Notes under the pieces: generated by a model
Database searches by the model: none
Told to the model about the DNA's origin: nothing
Seen by the model: the letters and a program-made list of their open reading frames with translations, nothing else
DNA from: Austropuccinia psidii
Lineage: Eukaryota > Basidiomycota > Pucciniomycetes > Pucciniales > Sphaerophragmiaceae
Length of the DNA: 64,000 nt
NCBI GenBank assembly: GCA_023105745.1
Contig: JALGQZ010000001.1
Coordinates: 40,758,082 to 40,822,081, forward strand
Direction: 5' to 3'
Shown: positions 57,583 through 64,000 of the stretch, piece by piece
How the letters are laid out: each line of letters begins with the position of its first letter
How positions within the stretch are numbered: position 1 is the stretch's first letter
Made by a program: the position numbers and the translations under genes

Positions 57583-58525
57583 GTATCCCCCTCTTGAAAC
57601 TGGTGGGCTCCTGAACACCATAATACCCTGCCACTGTTGAGTGGCATCTCAATATCCCCACATTTTTTCAAAAAATTTTCTTTTTAATTTTCTTTTCCTC
57701 TTGACAATTATCCTGAAAATCCTTCATTATTTCTTCCCTGCCAAATTCATTTGATTCCCCCCTTTTTTTAAAGCTTGAGTGAGTATTCCTTCCAAAATAT
57801 GCAATTCTTTTCTTTTGATTCAATCAGCCATGCCTTGGGATGTGGCCTTGGGATATATCCCAGAATAAAGGCCATTGAGCACTTGTGCTCAAAAATGGTG
57901 TCCAATGAGTATCTGACTGGTAATCATTGGCCCAGACTTAATCCAATTAATGAATGAAACCTTCCTCCAAGGGGTCTTGTCCCCATTGTCCAAGGAAATG
58001 GCCTCAGACAGCCCTCCAAATGTTTTTTGGGCTGTGGCCTCCATCCTGGGTGATCTTGATGGATTATGCTTTTTATGGCCTTTTTGGCCTTTTTGGGTGT
58101 TTTAGTGATTAGGGTATTTTTTGATTTTTTGGCCATAATAGGCCTTTTTGAGTCTTTGGGATCCTACGGTCCGCGGTCCGCGGTCCGCGGTCCGTGGGGG
58201 CTATTGGAGGCCCCCAGGCCCAAATTTGCTGGGGACCCAGGGTGACCAAGGGGTCCAGAAATGGCCCTTACCCAATTTTCACCCTACCTGGCCTGGAGCC
58301 ATTGATGGGGTCCAGGACCATCAAGATCCTGGCCTCCCCAAAGTTGCAGGGGAGGCCCTGGGTGATGAGTTCAGCCCCAAAGGGGTATGAACCTTCACCT
58401 TAGATGCTTTGAGGGGGGGCATAATTGAGTTATGGCCCCTTTTCCTTGAGTCAAGTTCCTTTTTTATTGATATGGAGTGGATTGATTCTGACGTCTTGAA
58501 TCTTCTGCTTGCATATTCTTCAGTT
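57583..58525. other. C3 3' region upstream of the antisense gene
   Basis: It holds the polypurine tract (minus strand, 57583-57600), sequence shared with C1 15757-16660, GGCC-rich words, and the CGGTCCG array (58167-58194). A plus-strand frame at 58409 continues into the gene, but I place its start at ATG 58526. Any promoter of the antisense gene should lie here. Confidence 0.6.
58167..58194. promoter_or_regulatory. CGGTCCG tandem array, four units, upstream of Zn2Cys6 gene
   Basis: Four perfect 7-bp CGGTCCG units (28 bp) end 331 bp before ATG 58526. Known Zn2Cys6 factors bind CGG half-sites in inverted, direct or everted pairs, and this array supplies inverted (CGG-T-CCG) and everted (CCGCGG) pairs. 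C1 has three units. A role in control of the gene is inferred only. Confidence 0.5.
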
Positions 58526-59766
58526 ATGAGTTCCAAACTGACTGAGCTCACTGAATCTTCCCGTTCTGCACTGCCACCGTCTATTCTTCATGGTTCTGGC
58601 GTCTTCAGTCGATTGTCTTCTCCTTCCATGGCGTCTTCTGGCCATTTTGACCCCTCCCAAACATATGATGGGTTCAGAGCAGTTGAAGTTCTTGATCCTG
58701 CCTGTACTGAGTGTTTGGCCAGGGGTAAGGATTGCTTTCAACATTACAATCCTCGATCGTCAAAATGCCATTTCTGCTTTATTGGGAAGAAGCCATGCCG
58801 CCGTACCGGATCAACTTTGTCCCGGGTCAAGAGACACTTGTGGAGTAGGAAGGATGGGCCTTATGGGCAGGAATTCCCCATTCTTGAGGAGCCTACCCCT
58901 GATGCCACTTCTGGATTTTCTCAATGTGAGTGATTTGCATATTTTAATTTAATTGGTGCTGATATCTTGATGTAGTGACTGGTTCCATGCAGAGGGATGT
59001 GGCCAGATGGACTAATGTTGGAGGGTCCATTCCAATTGGTGGTAGGCCCATCCACTACAGCTCAGAAATTCCAATTTCCAGGACCAATGCTGATGGAGTG
59101 GTGAAAGTAGTGAAGAAGCTAAGAAGCATTGTTGATTCCCCATCAGATCCAGATGCTGAAGGAAGTGATGAGTTGGATGGTGAAGAAGTTCAAGTTATTC
59201 CCCATTCAAGTGGCCATCCATCCAGCAATTCCTCCTCTCAACCTCTTGCCAACACCAGATTCCAAAGTCAAGTCATTCCCAGTACTCCAAGAACCTTTCA
59301 ACCAATGCTTGCCTCCATTCCTACAACCCTTCCTCCTCCTTCACCAACTACTTCCCATACCACCAGGCCTGCCGTGAATCCAGCAGTAAGACCATCACCA
59401 GTTCAACAGTCTAGAAACTCACCCATAACCACCTCCCGTCAACTCCAACCTGTGGCCAGCTCCAGCAGAAGAAGAGATGGATTATCCCCTTTGCCGTTTC
59501 CTGCCGCCCAAGTCTTCCAAAAAAGAGAACGTTGGCCTATCCGGGTTACCAGAGAAGATCCCAACGCGGCTAGTGAAAATCAAGATGCTGTGGCCAGATT
59601 GTTCAGGAGGGTTGATAGAAATAGCAGAGAGGTGATTATGTATGCCAATGACAGGACTATTCCAGGTACTGCTTCTGAAGAGATGGCTGCAAAATTTGCC
59701 TGGTATGAGGATGAGTTGATAAATGACTTCCAGAGAACTTTTGATGACTTGGGTAGAGATAAATAG
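58526..59766 (+). CDS. Antisense gene in C3: Zn2Cys6-type protein, 396 residues, one intron
   Basis: Exon 1 (58526-58925) and exon 2 (58976-59766) join through a 50-bp GTGAGT...TGTAG intron in a TTG codon. Residues 60-91 give C-x2-C-x6-C-x10-C-x2-C-x6-C, the spacing of the fungal binuclear zinc cluster, followed by a basic segment (RVKRHLWSRK). The middle (about 165-300) is S/P/Q/T-rich and probably disordered; the C-terminal 70 residues look helical (VARLFRRVDRNSREV, YEDELINDFQRTF). It runs opposite to the retroelement's own transcript, between pol and the 3' LTR. C1 lacks it. It could be a captured regulator or an element-specific DNA-binding protein. A non-DNA-binding cysteine cluster is the main alternative. 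I recall similar proteins as a repeated family in rust fungi. Confidence 0.75.
58926..58975 (+). other. Intron of the antisense gene
   Basis: GTGAGTGA...TTGATGTAG, 50 bp, contains in-frame stops and GCTGAT near the 3' end as a possible branch site. Removing it joins the two frames without loss. Confidence 0.7.
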
Positions 59767-60478
59767 ATTCCTTTTCCTTGTTTGTGTTTGGTTTGGCTTC
59801 TATCCCCACTCTTATAAATACTAAAAAATAAAAAAAAATAAAAAGATAATGGAACCTCCCAATACATGACTTGGGGAGGGGATGCTGCTGCTTTAAAGAA
59901 ATAAAAGAAAGAAAATTATACAAGTAAAGAAAGAAAGAAAAATAATAAGAGAAAATGAGAGTAAAGAAAGAAATAAAGAAAAATCCTGATGGTTGGTCCT
60001 TCTTGTGGTGAGTTGCTTGATTCTGGCCAAAAAAGTGTCTGAAAAATGAAAACCAAGCATTTGATGCTCACAGAGTGGCCAAGGTGATGTTTTACAAGAA
60101 GTAGAACCCTCAGGGATGCCTACCAGGAGATGGAACTTACTTTCATAACGTCCACTCCCCACCAAGCACCATAAGACTGAAATAAATTGCCATAAATGCC
60201 TTCTGAAATGAATTGCCATAAATGACTACTGAAATGAATTGCCGTAAATGACTTGAAGTAAAGAACGTCTTGAATTATGATGATTGGCATAAAATGAAAT
60301 GATAATAAAGAAAGAAAATGAAAACATAAAGAAAGAAAGAAACATTTGGCCATATCTTGATAAGGTCCAAATGGAGGGTATTGATGTTGTATGCTTCCTG
60401 AACCTGTCCAAAGGATTGAAAAGTGCTCACAAAGTGGCCAAGGTGATGCTTACAACAACATATGGGTAGAATACCCCC
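59767..60478 (-). other. C3 sequence between antisense gene and pol
   Basis: A/G-rich stretches (59820-59980) are followed by the first copy of a diverged direct repeat (60066-60174; second copy 60425-60543). Between them are three tandem units resembling AATGAATTGCCATAAATG (60180-60250), against two in C1. No gene is supported. Confidence 0.65.
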
Positions 60479-62474
60479 CTAAAGGTGCATTCCAGGAGAG
60501 GAACTTACTTTCATAACTTCTTCTCCCCACCAAGCACCATAAAATCGAACTCTTGAGGTATTTGGACCAGGCTTGTCTGGATACAATGAGTGGAAATCCT
60601 TGACAAGGTCTGGTGAGTTGGTAAGGTTGGAAGCTGGTTCCCAAGTGGTTCTTTCTGGGTCTTCACTGAATCCTTTCCACTCTACAAGATACCATAATTT
60701 ACCTCTTTTGAGTTTTGAGTCCAGAACCTGAGCCACTTCCCATTCTTCTTGCTCTTACACTAAAACTGGTGGTGGCGGCAATTGATGACGATTTGGGATA
60801 GTTGAATGCTTGACTGGTTCTAATAAGGACACATGGAATACAGGGTGAACTGTCTTCCATTGCTGAGGCAACTTGAGGTGATATGCATGGCTGCCAATCT
60901 TCTTAAGAACTTCAAAGGGTCCCAACCATCTTTCTGATAATTTCTTGGTGGGTCTTGTTGTCTTGATGTTCTTGGAAGCGAGCCATACTTTGTCCCCAGG
61001 TTGGAAATCAGGTGGAATTGCCCTATTTCTATCTGCATACTTCTTGAATCTCCTTATTGCTGACTCTAATTCTTCTTTGACAACTTGCTGTACTGATTGG
61101 AGTTTTGTTGATAACTTTCCAGCAGGTGAGTCTTGAGAAATATGGATTGAGTCAAAGCTGGGATTTCTTCCATAAATGGTGAAAAAAGGTGATTGCTTGG
61201 TTGATGAATGTTCTGCATTATTATAGGAAAATTCAGCCAGAGGGAGCCAGGTGTACGAGTCATCTTGATGATAGCTGACATACATCCGAAGGTACTGTTC
61301 TAGTATCTGATTTACCCTCTCTGTCTGTCCATCTGTTTCAGGGTGAAAGGCAGTTGAAAGATCTCTTGATATCTTGAGCTGCTGACACAATTGAGTCCAG
61401 AATGATGAAACAAATAAGGATCCTCTATCACTGACAATACTGACTGGGAGTCCATGCTTGGAAAATACATGACTAATGAATATTTGAGCTAAATCCAGAG
61501 CAGTGATTGTGCCATAAGTTGGAATGAAGATTGCCATTTTTGAGAATCTGTCCACAACTACTAAAATTGAATCAATGTTGTTGGACAGTGGCAATTGAGT
61601 GATAAAGTCCATTGATAATGAATTCCAAGGACCAGATGGAATTGAAAGAGGCTTGAGTAATCCAAACTTCTTGTGATGAATGTTCTTGTTTCTTGAACAT
61701 TGCTGACATGAGGACACATAGTCCTTGATGAATTGATTCATGCCAGCCCAATAAAAATCCCTCTTGATGAACTTGAGGGTCTTCTCCTGGCCAGGATGGC
61801 CAGCCAATGGTGAGTCATGACCCTTTTGAAGAATATTGAGTTGAAGTTCTTCATTGCTTGGGATTACCACTCTATCTTTGAATAATAATAACTTGGCTTG
61901 AGGTTCAAGAGAATAATCTGGAACTGATTCACCTCTTGCTAGTTGCTTGAGTATTTCTTTGTAGTCCTTGTCTTGCCATACTTCTTTTTGAATCTTGTCA
62001 ACTAAATCTGAGGAAATTTCCACTTTGATTGAGAAGAATCTTGACTCTTGAATTCCATCTTGCTTAAGTACTTGATGAAAATTCTGAGGATTCTTGCTGA
62101 TGAAGTCCACCCCCCTCTCTGGGTACACGTCGTCCCGACGTGACAAGGCATCTGGTAAAGTGGCCAGCCTGCCTGCGTGGTAAGTGATAGTGAAATGAAA
62201 TTCTGAGAGAAACTCGGCCCAACGGGCCTGACGACAAGTAAGAACTTTGGAAGACATGAAATATTGCAAGGAAGAGTGGTCTGTCAAGACCTCAAAAGGA
62301 TTGGAAAGAGAAAGAAGAAATGCTCTCCAGCGCTTGAGAGCCCAAACTATGCCAAGGAGTTCCTTGTCATGAATTTCATAGTTGAGTTCAGCTGGTAAGA
62401 GATTGCGACTATCAAATGCAATGGGATGCTTTCCAGAGTCATTCACCTGACTCAGTACGGCGCCCAATGCATAA
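60479..62474 (-). pseudogene. pol: Pol of C3: RNase H, integrase, chromodomain
   Basis: From the A3 junction at 62474 the frame reads [14 protein letters not shown] (RNase H), an HHCC zinc domain (HPGQEKTL...CQQCSRNK), and a DDE core with MDFITQLP, IVSDRGSLF and ETDGQTERVN, to 60755. A TAA at 60755-60757 (GAA in related copies) separates it from the chromodomain (60736-60560, WYLVEWKGF...TTWEPASNL), which stays in frame. RT, protease and gag lie beyond A3. Except for this stop it is well preserved, much better than C1. Confidence 0.92.
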
Positions 62475-63913
62475 TGTCAGGCTGAGTCTATGATAAAGGT
62501 GTATATGAGTATTTACAAGCTTTAACTATGACTGTGACACGGTAAAAATGGTTTTAAAAGATGATAAGATTGATAATAAATGATTTAATTCAAGATTTAA
62601 AGGGCTTTACTATAAAGATATAGTGGTGGTGAGCGCTGTTGAAAGCCCTGGGTGCAGCTTTACCTGTTGGATTACAATAATAAAGACTACAATACTTTAA
62701 ATTAAGAGTATACCTGGTTATTTAACCAAGAGTAAAACTGTTTTTGACAGTTTACTATGTAGGTTATTCAAGAGCAGGATGAGGAAAGGTTTTTGGCTGT
62801 GAAAAGCCCTCCTTTTATCCTGAAATTGAGGTGGAAAGGCTGCTAGACATTTCCACGTAGAGGAAGTGAAGATTTTTCACTCTCCAAGACAGGCTTGTGG
62901 TTTGCAAACAGCCTGTATACCCTGTATTGGGCTCAGATGTGGTTTTGAAACCACATCTGGGCAGTTTTCACCAATACAGGGTGAAAATTTTCATCTGGGG
63001 ACCTCACAGCCTGATTCTGACTTGTATGACGCGTAGAATGCTGTACAGAAACTGTATGGGACCCCAGTATTGACTGACATATGAGGTATTGAAGTAAAAA
63101 CATGCTTCTTCGTCTATTTGACACCTCATATTCATGGTTATGGGATATTATCCCATGGTAAGGCTGTATCTGACAGCAGGTGGGATTTTGACCTTAAAAT
63201 GGTCATAACTCTGTCAGTTTTTGAGATATCAAGCTCAAAGTTGGTTCATTGAATAGCCCTGTATGGGCTCTACACATTGGTACCAAACTTGACATGGTTA
63301 TCATTAAATATGACAAAGTTATCCCATGTACAAGTATTTTTGTACATTGGCGTGGTCTGGTCAAAAGCTGTATTAAGCTTGTTTGGCCAATAACTTCTGT
63401 TGTAGTTGAGTTATGAGGAAATGGATGGCACCATCAGATATCCCTGATTGTGCTCTTTCCAAAAAGACCCCACTTTAGGTATCTCACAGTAAAACTGTAA
63501 AAGTTAGATGAGAGGTGAATGTTTTGTTTCCCCTTATTTGGTCTGAATTTGACCATAACTCAAGTAATACTGGTGCTAGCTCAGTTTGGCTGGTACCATT
63601 GGATAGCCCTGGCTTAGAGCTTCATTTTGAATACCCATTTGATGGGGTTAAGCCTCTCCTTCTAGATTTTAGATGAGAGGTGAAAATTAAGGTTTATGCT
63701 CAGCAATAACTTTGAGCAGGAATAACTTTGTTGTTTCTTGTCCTATGGTGATGGGACTTATATTTTCAGAAAGAGGTAAGTTTCCTCTTTCTTCTGATAC
63801 CTTTTGAGCTAATTTGGCTCAGTTCCATGTTTTGGTGGTATTTTGGCTATACCATTGGTTTATAGTATTTTGGCTGTCATGCTTGTGCTCTGGTTTTGAG
63901 TCACAGGCTGACA
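62475..63913 (-). repeat. 3' LTR of A3
   Basis: The reversed 1439-bp family A LTR runs TGTCAGG...CAGGCTGACA on the plus strand. It has the same length as the A1 3' LTR, an intact palindrome (about 62919-62982) and a 63-codon frame read on the minus strand (63124-62933). Confidence 0.95.
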
Positions 63914-63937
63914 TACCCTCCCTCTAAAAAAGGCTCA

Positions 63938-64000
63938 TCATTGATGAGACTGTTCAGTCCTCCTAGAGGCTCTGAATCTCCTTAAATGGAGGTTCCCATC
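63938..64000 (-). CDS. pol: C-terminal end of A3 pol (partial)
   Basis: Twenty codons and TGA (63938-63940) encode [16 protein letters not shown] and a short tail, matching the end of A1 pol at 9628-9687. The purine tract follows between it and the LTR. Confidence 0.88.
   Translation of the reverse strand, partial: DGNLHLRRFRASRRTEQSHQ

Larger units (their letters stand above)
56823..62474 (-). mobile_element. Element C3 (family C), 3' half, carrying antisense gene
   Basis: It contains the 3' LTR (56823-57582), polypurine tract, a long 3' region with a plus-strand gene (58526-59766), and pol from chromodomain back to RNase H (60479-62474), where A3 cuts it. The preceding ATTCA (56818-56822) should be its target copy. 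Only one stop is visible in the pol part. Confidence 0.93.
62475..64000 (-). mobile_element. Element A3 (family A), 3' end only
   Basis: It has a complete 3' LTR (62475-63913), polypurine tract and the last codons of pol, inserted in C3 RNase H. The remaining element lies to the right of the window. Confidence 0.93.

Noticed and set aside
1..64000. Host genes, tRNA, rRNA or CRISPR arrays
   Set aside because: I scanned between elements and inside leaders and found no tRNA-like cloverleaf, rRNA segment, regularly spaced repeat array or non-transposon gene that I could support.

Overview
The window is a stack of nested Ty3/Gypsy LTR retrotransposons in an AT-rich fungal genome. I recognise no host gene, tRNA or rRNA. 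The gag and pol wording, the ~50-70 nt intron-like sequences and the extreme nesting resemble repeats I remember from rust fungi (Pucciniales), most of all Austropuccinia psidii. That assignment rests on memory, not on a search.

Four LTR families explain almost everything. Family A (LTR about 1.44 kb, TGTCAG...CTGACA): A1 (1-11150, +), A2 (49117-55919, +), A3 (62475-64000, -). Family B (LTR about 1.4-1.65 kb, TGTCAC...GTGACA): B1 (11151-24421, -), B2 (24422-38458, -), solo B3 (45057-48628, +). Family C (LTR about 0.76 kb, TGTAAC...TGACA): C1 (14993-23974, -), C2 (55920-56822, +), C3 (56823-62474, -), solo C4 (41751-42468, -). Family D (LTR about 1.92 kb, TGTGAG...CTTACA): complete D1 (25294-35577, +) and solo LTRs D2 (2824-4744), D3 (46147-48066) and D4 (53738-55658). 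A heavily decayed D-like element, G1 (40395-49116, -), underlies the right half.

Target-site duplications and interrupted reading frames give the order of insertion. Left half: B2 received B1 (in its protease) and D1 (in its gag); B1 received A1 (in pol) and C1 (in its LTR); A1 received D2 (in gag). Right half: G1 received solo C4, solo B3 (which itself received D3) and A2; A2 received D4 and C2; C2 received C3; C3 received A3. D1 is the only complete element with an unbroken gag-pol frame. C1 is complete but carries stops.

Families A and D share a plan: a tRNA-type primer site common to both, a spliced-looking leader, an accessory frame that overlaps the start of gag-pol in another frame, and one long gag-pol with CCHC knuckle, DTG/DSG protease, RT (YIDD), RNase H, integrase and a chromodomain-like tail. 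Families B and C are classical chromoviruses with separate gag (CX2CX3HX4C knuckle) and pol. Gag and pol seem to be joined by a GGGAAAA -1 slippery site, and a primer site complementary to the element's own LTR suggests self-priming. C3 also carries an antisense, intron-containing gene for a Zn2Cys6-type protein, 331 bp downstream of a tandem CGGTCCG array. C1 keeps the array but lacks the gene. The antisense gene and the overlapping accessory frame are the two most interesting observations.
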